64,000 nt of DNA from Cystobasidiopsis lactophilus (Eukaryota > Basidiomycota > Agaricostilbomycetes > Agaricostilbales > Chionosphaeraceae). Positions 1-11,880 of the stretch are shown here, in pieces (within the stretch, counting starts at the first letter, position 1; every line of letters begins with the position of its first letter). The DNA is taken from contig BCIO01000005.1 of assembly GCA_001599975.1 (NCBI GenBank), forward strand, positions 1,240,001-1,304,000, read 5' to 3'. The notes under the pieces were generated by a model, which was not told where the DNA came from, ran no database searches, and saw only the letters and a program-made list of their open reading frames with translations. A program made the position numbers and the translations under genes.

Positions 1-2022
1 ATCCCAAAGGAGTCTGGCCTGCTGTCTGCCCTTGAACTGGAAATCACCGACGCCAGGGATGTCGCCTTGCTGCTGGCTAACTTGCGCAGCGGCAAATGGT
101 CGGCAGTCGCCGTCACCCAGGCCTTCATCAAGCGGGCCGTCATCGCACAGCAGCTGGTCAACTGCCTGACCGAGACCTTCTTCGATCGAGCTCTGGCAAA
201 GGCCGCCGAGCTGGATGCGGCTCGCGAAGCGGGAAAGCCCTTGGGCGCTTTGCACGGCCTCCCCATGTCGTTGAAGGATCAGTTCCAGATCACTGGAGTC
301 CCATTGACCATGGGCTACGCCAGCGCCATTGGCTTTGTTTCGACTGAAGACTCCGCGCTGGTCAAGATCCTCGAGAAGGCCGGAGTGGTCCTTTACTGCC
401 GCACGAACAGTAGGGTCGCTCCTCTATCTTTCTTCCCGACTTATACTAAAGCTGGAAATCAAAAGTCCCTCAATCTGTGAGCTGGATATCGATTTGAGGT
501 TGCGATTGGTGGCTGAGTCCGACTTTCAGTTGATGCTCGCCGAGACATTCAACAATGTGTTCGGGCGCACTCTGAACCCTTACAACAGGACTCTTACAGT
601 GAGTAGAACAGGTGCTATGCCAGCGAGAGTGCAGTCTAACCAACCGGAACAAACAGTGTGGCGGTTCCTCCGGTGGAGAAGGAGCACTGATCGCTATGGG
701 CGGCTCTCCTTTGGGCATTGGGACTGACATCGGAGGCTCCGTCAGAGTATGCTGTGTCTTCCATGCACCTGACGAAGGAGCTAAGAAGGGTTCCGCAGAT
801 CCCGTCTGCTCACTGTGGGCTTTATGGTCTGCGCCCGACCGCCCGTCGCTTCCCTTATGGCGGTGCAATCACCTCCTTGGATGGATTTGAGTGTATGTTG
901 GCTGGTTAAGCTTAATGAGCCAGGCAAATTGACTGGCTGCTTGGAAACAGCTGTCGAATGTGTCCTGGGTCCCATGTCATCCTCGATGAGCGGCTGCGTG
1001 GCGCTTTCCAAAGCGGTTCTGACAAGCGAGCCGCATCTTTACGACCCAAAGACCGTTGATATGCCCTGGAAGGAGGAAGTGAGCCATGCTTTTAACAACG
1101 CCGCTACGCGATGTGCGCTAAGCGCCGCTTGGCAGCTCTACCAACTGGCGCACCTCGAGAATGGCAAGAGCAGCAAGCTGGCGTTCGGCTACTATGATTT
1201 TGATAGTATGGTAATGCCGTCGCCGGCGGTCAAGCGTGGACTAGAAACGACCGTGGCTGCCTTGCGCAAGGCTGGCCACACTGGCAAGTTGACTTCTGTT
1301 CAACCCTTTCATTATCCGTAGACCTAAAGGCGCTGTGCAGTCATCCCTTTCAGGCCCAGCGGCTTCAAAGAAATGATGACTTTGATCTCGGACATCTTCG
1401 ATTCGGACGGCGGCAAGGATGTGGACACTGCGCTAGCTGGCGAGGTGCACTTTCCGTTGATTTTACCTTGATCGCATTGCATGCTCACGGCGCTTCATAG
1501 GCACGCGTTCCTGGCCTTGTTCTCAGCACTACGAAGGAGGTGTCCGTTTATCAGTCGTGGCAATACAACAAGACAAAGGAAGAGCACCGCCTCAGGTGCC
1601 TCAACGAATGGCTGGCTACTAAAGAGCAGACTGGCACTGGTCGACCGATCGATGCCCTCATCTGCTGTATGGCGCCTGTCACGGCCCCAAAGCACGGCAC
1701 TACTCGGTTGGTGGTCCCTGCCTTCACGTCCTGCCATGCGGATCTTATGTTAACCCGTTTGAATAGCTATTACGCTTCAACTGCTATGTACAACCTGCTC
1801 GACTGGCCTGCTTTCGCACTGCCTGTCGGTTTTGCTGACCCAAGCGTCGATCTGCCCTACAAGGACTACAAGCCTCAGACGGAAGACGATGCAGCCTTTT
1901 ACGCGGCTTACGACCCAGCCGGCGTCAAGGATGCCCCTCTGTCGGTCCAGATTGTAGGCAAGCGATGGAAGGAGGAGGAGTTGCTGGCTATCGCGGAAAT
2001 TGTGGATAAGTGTCTCCACTGA
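1..2022 (+). CDS. Amidase (amidase-signature family), 5' end outside window
   Basis: Hydrolyses a carboxamide to acid and ammonia; the closest look is the fungal acetamidase/general amidase group. The reading frame is open from base 1 ([18 protein letters not shown]...). The Ser-cisSer-Lys triad is visible: Lys in LKDQF (about 275-280), then GGSSGGEG and GTDIGGSVR (about 660-746). At least seven introns of about 36-90 nt are needed. Supported junctions: exon end 409, micro-exon 466-476, exons 530-598 and 657-746, then exons from 799. The micro-exon supplies the conserved Pro-Gln of the TN(I/V)PQ segment. Further exons carry [15 protein letters not shown] and [18 protein letters not shown]. 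The stop TGA is at 2020-2022. The gene converges on the P450 gene with about 115 bp between stops. Seen: motifs and junctions. Known: family chemistry. Inferred: substrate class only. Confidence 0.9.
466..476 (+). other. 11-nt micro-exon inside the amidase gene
   Basis: The bases TCCCTCAATCT sit between aaaag (acceptor) and gtgagc (donor). Joined to the A at 409 they complete ATC and add CCT CAA TCT (Ile-Pro-Gln-Ser), and the next exon resumes in frame at 530 with [12 protein letters not shown]. This restores the Thr-Asn-x-Pro-Gln stretch expected in fungal amidases, which no longer exon in this interval can encode. The flanking introns are about 56 and 53 nt. It rests on family conservation and splice consensus, not on transcript data. 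Confidence 0.75.
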
Positions 2023-2136
2023 GCGGCTTCTCTCGGTGGCAGAATTGTGAAAGTTTCGGAACTCGACAAGCGTGAAATTTCAGACTGTATTCGATCCCAG
2101 AAGACGGCAAGATGTGCACCGGGGAAACGTGCTTGT

Positions 2137-4170
2137 CTACGCTGGCAAGGTGTGGCCCGGGCGAGGGGTCAGATTGAACTCGAACCCTAGCAGCCTGGAC
2201 ACAATGCCTCGATCTGTGACCGTATCTTCGTCAGGAAGGCGGGGCTGGCCAGCTTCGTCGAGCACCGGAGAGGGGTCGTACGCCCACAAGAGCGTGGCGA
2301 AGGCGACGAAAGTTGAGCCCGTTCCCAAAGCTATCAAATGAGCCTTGAGCAGTCGGTCGCGGGTCAAGGCCTTGGGACTCACGAGCACCGGGGCAGATCC
2401 TCTTGCCGTATCTGTACCTTACAAGTCAGTCACTGACGATATGCAAACAGAAATCTGCCTACCCAAAGGAGTTTTCGCCCTTTCCGTTCGTCAGATCGAA
2501 AGACTGCCTTCATCCGTGAGTAGAGCACAGCAGTATACGGCAGAGAGAAGACATGCGCGTCTGTTGCCATCCTTGTCCAACCATCTGCCGGGGTTGAACG
2601 TCCAAGGATCCTCGTAAAGCTCGGGGTCGTGGTTGCTGTCCCGAAACCGTCTTCGTTGAGTGCGTGCTTCCATGCCAGATGCAGAAGCACCACTCACATG
2701 TCCCAGATATTCGCCACGTAGATGGAACCTTTTGGAATCACGTATTCGCCAAACGCTTCCGTCTTGGTTCTGGAGAGGGCTTTGAGAGGGCCGAACAGCG
2801 TCCGAAGAGCAGCTTACGACAGGTGAGGCAGACCAAAGCGCGCGACTGGACGGTGTCTCGACGTCTCCTTCACGAAAGCCCAGCAGATGTTGAGGGTCTC
2901 TTGATCGGCGACAACAGGTGGGCGACCGCGGAGAACGTCGTCCATTTCTGCTTGAGCCTTCTTGATCCACTCTGGGTATCGGATCCTGGCAAGACTCAAG
3001 ACTCTTTAGCTTTGCTCTTTACAAGCTGTCTTCCAACTCACATGTAGACAAACAGAGCCAGCAAGCTTGCACCGACTGTGTCACTAGCGGCGATGTAAAG
3101 GCCTTCCGCCAGCCCTTTAGCGGTCATCAGTACTGTGTAAGAAGCTTCAAAGGGGGAAAGTGGTACCAGCGATGATGAATTCAGTCGCCTCCTTGTTCCG
3201 AAGGCAGTCTGCCACAAAGCAGTGGATGTCGGGATTCTCAGCCATTCGGTCCTTGACATAGTTCAGCCAGTAAGCGTTTTGCTGCGCGCTGTATTCGACC
3301 CTCTGGCGTCCAGTGCGTTTGGAAGGCACCAAGAATTCCGGTAGAAATCTGGCCCAAGGGAAGATTGAGATGATACTGTAGCCCGGTCGGACTGCAATAA
3401 CTCATTAGTTGTATCAGCTTCACCAAGAGGGCAGAACTAACAGGTTTCGGTGATCAAGTGCGACGTGTGCGAAATGCGCGCAACCTCTTCGCTCCCAACA
3501 GCCGGCGAGTCAGCGCCGTACAGGATTCTCAGACCGATCGCAGCCGCGTAGCGTTCTGCGTGGAGCACCGAGCGGGCAGTGTCGCCAGTGAGTTCCTTGG
3601 CCATGCGGCGAGCCTCTTGGGTCTGAATGTCATCATAAGAGGCAGACGCGCGGGCGTTGAAGTAATTGTGAATGATTCGGCGTCGTGTGCGCCATCTGAT
3701 TGCCGCCATAAATCACCAAAAGGAACTAAGAGAAGGACAATATTTACCGGTCGTTGTGCTCTTCTGCAAAGAACGGAAGGTCGTTTGGATCGGACGCCAC
3801 CTGCCTCGAGTAGACATCGCCCGGGCGAGAGCTGTTGCTGGAGGCGCGGACATTCATGAGCTCGTGGGCCAGTTTGGCGCTGGAGATCACGATGAAAGGT
3901 TGCGAAAAGACCTTGAGAGCGTAAATGTCGCCAAACTCCTTCTTCATTTTGGTCAAGTAGGTCCACAGATGGAGCTGTTTTGCCTATGTCAATCAAGTCC
4001 TTTGGGCCCTATATCTATCTCACGGGTGGCATTTCGGCGGCATTTCCGAGCAATGGAACGCCTTTGGGGCCAGGCGGGAGCTTCTCTTCAGTCGAGCTTT
4101 TGGCGCGGAAACGAAGCAGCAGAGCCAGCGCGACGACACTCAGTGCCACCAGAACTTGGAGCGACGACAT
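2137..4170 (-). CDS. Cytochrome P450 monooxygenase (microsomal, class E)
   Basis: Haem-thiolate monooxygenase expected in the ER membrane. The ATG at 4168-4170 opens an N-terminal anchor (SSLQVLVALSVVALALLL), then the proline hinge PPGPKGVPLLGN. The I-helix oxygen-binding segment AASDTVGA is near 3060-3100, the K-helix ExxR (ETSR) and its HRPV near 2850-2880, and the haem loop FGYGKRICPG near 2390-2475. The haem loop is split by an intron after SFG. A second intron with donor gtgagt follows CPGA and joins it to PLGTGSTFVAFATLLWAYD, as expected for helix L. At least seven introns are needed. The C-terminus after TPRPG is uncertain, and one more small exon could follow. Substrate unknown; it is not embedded in an obvious biosynthetic cluster. 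Confidence 0.9.
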
Positions 4171-4691
4171 AGTTGGTACAGACCAAGGGGGGAAATCACA
4201 GCATCAGGAGGAGGAGCCGATTGCAATTAAGAAGGCGGAGCTTTGACGCCCACGGAGCTGTGCAGACTTAGCTAGCTTCGTACGTACAGCGAAGCTAACG
4301 GCCTGTTTTCAGCAGCTACCCTCAAGAGTTTCCCGGCATGGCATCGAGCAAAGGAAAGCGCAACAAGCAGAAAGCGAGCATGGAGCCGGAGCTCGCAAGT
4401 CTGGGCACAGAAGTCCTTCGTCTGTCGATGTGCGCAATGTCTCGCCCGTGATAGGCTGAGGATGCATGTGACTAATTCAGAAAGGACAAGCGAGCTGAGC
4501 TATCGATGCAGAGGAGTGAGCTCGATCGATGGAGCTCTCCAACTCAGCTCATGGACGGAGGGCACAGGTGGTAACCCCGCAATGAGGCAAAGCACGGCTC
4601 GGAGTGAAAGCTCTAGACCGAATGAGCACGCTGGTTTGCATGCAGAGACAAAGAGGAGGAAAGAGAATCTCGAAACCCGACTCGCCACCGT
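4171..4691. other. Intergenic: P450 promoter and 3' region of the secreted-protein gene
   Basis: About 520 bp upstream of the P450 start and downstream of the stop of the minus-strand secreted-protein gene. No frame here has recognisable coding character. I saw no RNA gene or repeat. Confidence 0.5.
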
Positions 4692-7503
4692 TCACCAACC
4701 CGAAACAGAAAATCGGTCTTCGCTCGCCCAATACTTGATGGCATCCATGCTGTCTGTGATCGTTCGTGAGAGTGGCTCCGAACCAAGCCAACTACATGCC
4801 TACCTTTCCAACCATTGAATGGATTCGTTGAGACGCCATGGCCCAGGATCGCGTACATCATACTTTGCCCCCAGGATTCGTGGACGTAAGCTGAATTGTA
4901 AGCATCAGCATCTTGCATGGTCAGAGAGGATGATTCCTTACTGGAATGCTGCGGCGCGTAGTTGACGTCTGCATCCAAAGTCTATAAGCACACATGGACC
5001 CCGAGAGACAGCAACCTACTCATCAGTGGGATGGAATAGGCGCAAGGAAGGTCCTTGATAGACGGCACTTTGCCGTCCGAATAGTCAACAGCCGCCCAAT
5101 CTGTGTCGCCGGATGAGCGCGCCCCTTTTGAACGGCATGGTCAATTTACCGATGTGCGAGCTGTACGCGTATGCCTGCCACTTGTCGAAGTCGCCATTGT
5201 CACTCATCTCTGCGTCTTTGTCAGTTTCCGCGGAAGGATAATTGGCCTGTGCCTCACCGTTCCAATTCTTCATTGTATCCACTGTGAACAAGCCAACATA
5301 TTAGTCGCATAGTAAGCCAGACACAGAGCCAGCTCAGCGTTCTTCTCGTATAAAAACTCCAAGGCTGTACGGAGGTGTTGTACGCCACCTCAACATCGTG
5401 AAGGGTGTCGTCCAGATGCATATAGGTCCATCCGGCGTCCCAGGTCTTAGGGAAGTATCTCTTTTGACACTGTGGGGAACATGAGCGACTGTATTGGGTT
5501 TCCGTGAAGGCTTTACCTCAAGCGAGCTCCGGAAGAGCGATGAGAATTCGCCACCCATTGACCGGAGAGTCTTGTCGACATTGTCAGCGGCTCGATCTGA
5601 AGGTGATGTCGAAAGTTTAGACCAAGCTTCAAGCTCCAGCATTGGAGACATACAGCGCATCAAGGCTTTGTTCAAGACAAGATCCGATGACACGCTTTTG
5701 CCGTAGTTAATAGCGTGAACCAGCGTGTTCCCGTTGTCACCCCAGCTAGAAACAAGATCAGTGTCTTCAGCCTCGTGCTTGGACAAGATGACGGTAAAGA
5801 CCAACCAGAAATCTGTCATTCAGTAAGCTCGATTCGCTTTTCTGGCAAGTCAAAGCAGTAAAGGCTCACAGGCATCTTCGTTGTCATAGCCCCAATCAGA
5901 GCACTTGAGACCGTTGGTGTAGCTGAAGAAGATCTGGAGACGTTCGCAGTGAGTGGCTTCCTTCACACCAAAACCTCTCGACCGCTCACGTAGGAGTCGC
6001 GCATGACAAGCTGGACGTAATACCTGTGCGAGCGAGGGTAAGCGTAGAGCACATGTTGAGTGGAAGCATACCCTGAGAGCCAGGCTTCGTAGGAGCGCTT
6101 CCAAGCGTCAATGTCCAGCTTCGGGGTCTGAATAAAATATCTGGAGCCGATGTGGTCGAAAATGCCGTTTTTCTGGTACAAGCCGCCTTGACGAAAGATG
6201 TGATTCCACGACTTTTGCATGACCGACTGGCGGGTTTTGATCATGTCGCCAAACGCTTGCTTCAAGTCCTGTGGGGCATCTTCAATGCGCTGGCCAAACC
6301 CGTGAGCACAAGGACGTACTGCGCCAACGATGGCTGGCCCCTCGGGGTTGATTCCGTCCAGAATGTCGAGTACGCTGCCATGAAGAGATTGAGAGGAGTT
6401 TTTGGCCAGATACAAAGCACCTCACGCAGAGAGAAAGAAAGCGGCAGCCGCTCCCGGCCCTGCCGCCGCGATGGCAGCCCAGCTGTGTCTCCGGGTTAGT
6501 GAATTACTCATACAACCCTTGTCAAGCGGCATCTTACGCTCCGTAGGTCTTAAGGCTATCCGTGATACTTTTCTCGAAGAGCGCCCCGAAGATGCCTGAG
6601 CCCACCGCCGCCGCAGTAGCAATCTAGGATATCTGATGAATGCCAGTCATCCCACTTTAGGCATGAGCTCACGGTATTAGCTGGTGCGCCGACTTTGGCA
6701 TCGGGGTAGACAGTTTTGGCGCTGTTGTACAACGCGTCCATGTTGCTGTTGACGAAAGAAACGGCGGCGCTGTCGAAGATGGCAGCTTGATAAGCATAGA
6801 CGTCGTTGATGTTGGAGATCATCCAAGAGGTGCGCCAGGCCATGAGCATGTCATTGTTGTCTTTGATGCTGAGCACCTGGTCAGGCTGGCAGATGCCGGG
6901 CGGCGACAAGTTGCAATTCTTGATCATATAGGCGTATCCGTTCTTGCTGTAAAGCTCTTGGACACTCTCGGCGAAAGCATCCACCCAGCCAGTCTCGTTA
7001 CTGCCTCGCAGAGTCAAACTTGAACTGGCGACGAGAAGGATAGCCTCACACTCTCTTTTGGTCCATATGGTTCGCATTCCAATCCACAATCCAGTCGATA
7101 GTATCGCTCCACATTTGCGCATAGTCCGGTCCATTGACAGCACCAAGTAAAGGGGGTGGCGTGGACATCACGAAGGGCGGCGGTTGTTGCGGCTTGGGCT
7201 TGTTTGCCACACAGGTCCATATGCCTTGGACTCTTCGCAGTCGATACTTCTTGGAACAAGTGCGAGTGCATGTCGGAACCTTCTTTGGGCCAACTTTGGT
7301 GCATTTCACCGAGCCGTGCGCCAGCGGCGCGCAAGGCTGCTTTGCTTCAGAAGCGAGAACGTTTCACCGACAATGAGTGAAGGGCTTACAGATTTGCCAC
7401 AAAGCAGAGAAGGTCTGCCTGCTCGAGCTTCAAGGGTCGAGGTAGTGTTCGAGGCGACGGCCCAGCCGGCCGCAGCAGCCGTCAGCAAGACAAACGCCTT
7501 CAT
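4692..7503 (-). CDS. Secreted Cys-containing protein, family not recognised
   Basis: The ATG at 7501-7503 starts a clear signal peptide (MKAFVLLTAAAAGWAVA). A Cys-rich stretch follows: CGKS spliced to QPCAPLAHGSVKCTKVG, then TCTRTCSKKYRL and GIWTC, about 7 Cys in 60 residues. A Pro-rich linker (KPKPQQPPPF) leads into a long region with recognisable coding blocks: GAVNGPDYAQMWSDTIDW, NGYAYMIKNCNLSPPG, VSSCLKWDDWHSSDI, IGSRYFIQTPKLDIDAWKR, KCSDWGYDNEDA, GDFDKWQAYAYSS and DTDWAAVDYSDGKVPSI. The last exon ends MDAIKYWASEDRFSVSGW and a TGA at 4692-4694. It needs many introns; one near 7035-7060 appears to be only about 25 nt, or is misread. Size is roughly 700 residues. No catalytic motif is known to me, so no function is given. 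Confidence 0.65.
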
Positions 7504-8167
7504 CGCGATGCCTGCGATGTCGATAGTGCGCAGAAGACGTTGCTACTCCTACTTTGCGACAACACATCCTCTTGGCAAGCAAGATTTCTGGCTTTCCACT
7601 GCGGTCGGAAAACAACAGATCGCCTGCCGGATCAAAGCCGGGTGTTGGCCAACGCAAACTATTGCGCATATAAGCCCCAGTTGACGCTGTATGAGTGTCT
7701 TTGTGTGATTTGTTATGGTTCTTGTCGACAGCCGCAGAGGCAGAAGAGCAGAATCAGTGGCACGAGAGACGCGTCAAACTTCATTCGGGCGGCAATTAGA
7801 GGAGATAGCTAGTAGCAAAGGATGCTTTGACACTGGAGTCTTCGATACTGACATGCATGAATGAAACGTCCTGAAGTGAACAGAGGAGATAGAGGCCACT
7901 CAAGAAGAGATCATGGCGGCAGGTGGCGAAAAGGCGGACAATCCGCCACCGCTCCACGCCGTGGTTCAAATTTGTGGTCAACTCCGTTCCAAGCTAATCG
8001 AAAGCGCTTGTGGCTTGCATGTTATACGACGACGACCTGGAGTCAAATGCGTATTGCAATGCTGTCAAATCCCTTGAAAATCAACGACTCATGCCATGCA
8101 CACCGACAACTTTAAGACCCTAGCATAAGTAGAACGACACGTGCGAGCCTAGCACCCTTACTCTTCC
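7504..8167. other. Intergenic, nothing recognised
   Basis: About 660 bp between the start of the secreted-protein gene (minus) and the stop of the next minus-strand gene. It should contain the promoter of the former and the 3' UTR of the latter. Short open frames here have no family resemblance. Confidence 0.5.
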
Positions 8168-9246
8168 TCACCACTGCTCGCCACTTGTTGGAGACGTCAT
8201 CACGGGGCGTTGGGAGTAGAGAGACGGAATGGGAGTGGGCGACGTAGGCGAGTAAGGCCCGGCCTTGTCGTCCGCCATGGCAGTACCAGTCTCGGTCTCG
8301 GGGGCGGTAGTAGCGTGCGACTGACGGCGGCCGAGCCAGAAAGCCAGAGCTCCAATGATGGCCAACGCAGCGATCCCTCCGACGACCCCTCCCGCGATGG
8401 CGCCCGCATGGTTAGACTTGTGTGTGGTGGTGACCGGGCTGGTTGTAGCGGTATCGGCAGCGCTGGTTGTGGACGGCGGCGGGGCCACAGACGAGGCACC
8501 TGAAGTATTGGGCGGCGCGGTTGTCGGTGGAACGGAAACCGCTGCAGAGGTGGAAGGGATGACAGGCGCAGGGGTCGAAGGCGCTGCAAGAGTATGAGCC
8601 GGGTTGGCGGTAGCATAGGCCAATAGCTCATCGCGCGAGCCAGCAGTGATCACGTAGCTGAGGCCGAGTTCTGGGTAGTTGCCGTTGCCGTCTTTAGCAT
8701 TTTGGACCTGGAAGGTGTGCTGGCCGGGGTCCATATCTGTTCTCTTTTGAAGTGAGCCGATTCGTTCTGGGTACACTTTTTCGAGGAGGAAAAGCACCGT
8801 AGTAATACCAAGTTTCCTGATGCGTTGCGCTCGTATCGGACGTGTAAGAGTTTCCTTGGACGCTGACATAGTTGCCATCATAGAAGATGTCAAAGGAACC
8901 GCGGTTGGGCTTCTTGATACTGGAGAATCCAATCGCGCCGCCAGTAGAGCCAGTCCTTCAATGCATTTTATGAGTATGCAGCTTCCGGTGACAAGACGGG
9001 CAGGGTTCTCACTGAGTGAAGTGGAAATTGAACGCGGCCGTGGAGGAGCTGCTGTAGGTCTCGCCGCCATTGTTCGTCCAGCCGCCGCCCCAGTAGTAAA
9101 GACCTGATGCGATATTAGCCAAGGACAGGGTTAGCACAAAGGAAGAACGAACGAGGGTCGTCCCAGCGGATGAACTGAAGCTCAGCTCGGGCCAGGGTAG
9201 CAAGGGCAAGAGCTACGGCGGCAGCCCTCAGAGAAAGGGAATGCAT
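8168..9246 (-). CDS. Single-pass membrane protein with Ser/Thr-rich stalk
   Basis: The ATG at 9244-9246 gives a signal peptide (MHSLSLRAAAVALALATLARA) followed by ELQFIRWDDP. After an intron the ectodomain continues SGLYYWGGGWTNNGGETYSSSSTAAFNFHFT, then GAIGFSSIKKPNRGSFDIFYDGNYVS. That pattern (FxFTG, then IxG/FxSxKxxxxGxFDIFxDG) resembles the lectin-like folds of many fungal plasma-membrane proteins that end in one TM helix. A long Ser/Thr/Pro/Ala stalk follows (about 8420-8610), then one TM helix (AGAIAGGVVGGIAALAIIGA) and a short Pro-rich cytoplasmic tail ending SGEQW. At least three introns. Likely a cell-surface sensor or wall-linked protein (inference); no ligand can be named. Confidence 0.8.
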
Positions 9247-10626
9247 TGGTGGAATAGCTGGACCGGTGGATAGGTGGTGGGAGCAATCGATGTTCGTCGC
9301 AAAACGGGCTTCAAAAAGTGCTCGTCGAAGGGCAAGAGAAAGGAGAACAAAAGGATGGGCCGAGGGGGCAAGCTTTGACCGTTCGGCTTCCAGCGATCAG
9401 TGATCAGCGACATCCGCTTGGCGTTCTAATTTTCGTTCGCCTCGTTTTTTGGGGGGTTTGCTCCTGATAGGGCAAAAAAGGAAGGCCGGAAGCTCGGCCG
9501 CCTATAAGGCCACGAGCAACGGTGGAAGGAGGAGTAAGACATCGAGGCCAGAACGCTGGTTCGCGCCACGGGAATGGAAGCCCAGCAGGAATGCCATGCA
9601 TGTCACGGAAGCTAATTGCCTTTTGAGTCAAATCGGTGGGGACACTAAGCAGAGTTGGCGAGCGTGGGCAGGAGATCTGATTCCAGGGAGTGAGCGTGGC
9701 CGATACCGAGCAAGCGCGTCAGGCCTCCTGTGGCATGCGCAACGGCCAACAAGACGAGTTATGCATGTACGCAAGGATTGAAAAAGAGCGGAGCTGACTT
9801 TTAAGCTCGAAAATGCGACGATGTCCGGTGCTGATCATCTCCGCGCGCGCGAGAGAAGAGGCGCACGCTGGGCAGGCGGCAGCACCAGACCGCTGCAATA
9901 CCCCCAAGCAATCAAGCGCTTTCAAGGCTGACAGCGCTCTTGCAGGTGCAGAGGCTTGTCGCTGTCCGAGATTGAGGTGCGAGAAACGCCTTGGGGGGAA
10001 GGGTCCACGGCGCCCAGACTTGGCATCTGTCCGAGGCTCAAGCGCTGATGCTTTGCGAATTGTTTGCCGCTTCTCCACGGGAAAGGGCAAGACACATTGT
10101 AGATGGCAAAAGCGCTCTCAAGCGCCGCCCAGAATCCTCAAATGCCCAGCCCGGCCCTCCCCAAGCGTTCCTGCACTTGACCAGAGAGGCCGTACCCTAG
10201 CAGACCTGTTCAACTGAAGTGCATTGGGCGTAAGATGAGGGAAGAGCGGAGGCGGGCGCCGACTGGATCCTTGATGACGACCCATCGTTTGACCATCGAG
10301 AGTTGAGACCAATCTTGCAGTCTTGATCCAAGGGCAAGGGAGCACAGAGCAGAGTCATATACCAAACGGTGGCTTTGGCTGCAACGAGACGCAGAGCAGG
10401 CAAAGCTGGACAGGGCATTAGGCCAGGCAAGTGGCGAAAAGGCAGAGGAGGCAAATGACACGCATGAACCGCGCTTGAAAGGCTTTATTGACCCCCAACT
10501 AGGCTAAGCACCAGTACAGCAAGATATACAGGCAAACTGAGACCCAACATTGAGAGCAAGCAAGTGGCCGGCGCTCACCAACCGCGGCTGAACTGGCTTG
10601 GACCTGAACGAGCGACTTGAAGCAAC
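9247..10626. other. Divergent intergenic region of about 1.4 kb
   Basis: Lies between two divergent starts, the membrane protein (minus) and the ATG27-like gene (plus). It holds frames of up to 134 codons on both strands, but none shows a motif, a plausible start or amino-acid use that I would call a protein. One T-run next to a G-run is at about 9444-9458. It may contain a non-coding RNA or simply two promoters; I cannot tell. Confidence 0.4.
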
Positions 10627-11880
10627 ATGCGGTCACTCCGACGATGCGCGCTGTGCTTGTCACTGGCGACGCTGGCTGCTGCTGATTCCGCGTTCGACTG
10701 TAGCCCAGAGCTGAACGGGCACCGCTATGACTTGAACTTTGTGAGCTGCCGCTGCTGATTGCTGTCACTGACGCCTCGCCTGACGTGGGACTTGGCCACC
10801 CGCAGACGAACGGCGTGCAGACGATAGAATCTTCCGGGGAAACGCCGCCGACAACGACAACGGTGAGCGCCGTCCTTGCGCGGTGTCGAGCGAGCGCAGG
10901 ATCTGACGAGCGGTGGACCAGGCCGTCTATCAAGTCTCGCTCTGCGGGCCGCTGCCGCACTTCCCAGAGCTCAAGGACCCAGACCAGTGTCCGGTGGGCA
11001 CGCGGGTGTGCATGACGGTCAAGAACTCGAAGGAGGGCGAGCCGGACAGGATCATCTCCGTCGTCCCCTTGGCGGGCGAGATCAACCACGGCAACTTGGA
11101 GGCCGAGACCAAGCTGGGGACGGCCAGCGAAGGCTCAAAGTCTCGTGCGTTGCTCTCCTTACCTTATGAGATCTGGCGCGAGGTCTCATTGAGGACTGGT
11201 CGTCGCACAGCTCCGCTGATAGTCAAGTTCCACGGCGGCGTCTTCAGCAACCCTAGCAAGCCAGCGGTAGTCGAGATGACCTTCAACTGCGACCCAGATG
11301 TGGCAGGCGTGGGTCCTCGGTTCTCCTCTATCCAATCCTGGATGTCATTTCCTGAGCGTCCTCACAGGTCAAGGCCACGGACCACCACTTCTCGCCGACG
11401 GACGGCCTGCTCACCATCACCTACAGCTCCTCTCACATCTGCCTCAACTCGGACGACCGGCCGCCGCCGCCGAAAGACGGGGACAAGGACGACGACTCGA
11501 AGAAGCCGACCGATGGGCAGCCGGAGCACCGCGGCTGGGGCTTCTTTCCCACCCTCTTCTTCCTCGCCTTTTGCGCCTTCCTCGCCTACTTCGTCATTGG
11601 CATTTACATCCAGCGCTCGCAGTACGGCGCTTCGGGCTGGGACATGATTGTGCGTTTGCGACGAGCTCCCCTTTTGCCACTCGTCTCTTCGCTGGCTAAC
11701 TTGTCTCGTCTCGGCCACAGCCAAACCGAGATATGTGGCGAGATCTGGTGAGTGCAACAGGCCGACTTCAGTCCGCTTTCTTTCTGATGCTGGTCATTGT
11801 CTTCACAGCCCTTTGTCATTCGCGACCTGGTGGGCTCGCGGTCAAGGAGCGGCAGCGCAGCGGGCTACAGTTCAATTTAG
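10627..11880 (+). CDS. ATG27: Atg27-like type I membrane protein
   Basis: In yeast, Atg27 is a type I membrane protein that cycles between Golgi, endosome, vacuole and Atg9 sites and helps Atg9 traffic. The ATG at 10627 gives a signal peptide (MRSLRRCALCLSLATLAAA), then FDCSPELNGHRYDLNF. Later exons carry AVYQVSLCGPLPHFPELKD, CPVGTRVCMTVKN, PLIVKFHGGVFSNPSKP, VEMTFNCDPDVAG, VKATDHHFSPTDGLLTITY and SSSHICLN, the spaced cysteines of the mannose-6-phosphate-receptor-like domain. A single TM helix (FFPTLFFLAFCAFLAYFVIG) and a short tail follow. The last exon reads PFVIRDLVGSR... and ends GYSSI. The terminal Tyr-x-x-Ile fits the sorting signal that yeast Atg27 also has at its tail. About six short introns. 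Downstream VPS53 converges, with about 160 bp between stops. Confidence 0.85.

Noticed and set aside
410-656. Apparent stop codons and frame changes suggesting the amidase is a pseudogene
   Set aside because: All are explained by short introns and the 11-nt exon; conserved blocks join in phase with good splice sites.
2160-2200. tRNA-like T-loop string (gaactcgaaccc)
   Set aside because: No acceptor stem or anticodon arm can be built around it, and it lies in the P450 3' coding end.
9449-10217. Open frames of 110-134 codons in the divergent intergenic region
   Set aside because: No consistent start, no domain, and competing frames on both strands; not enough to call a gene.
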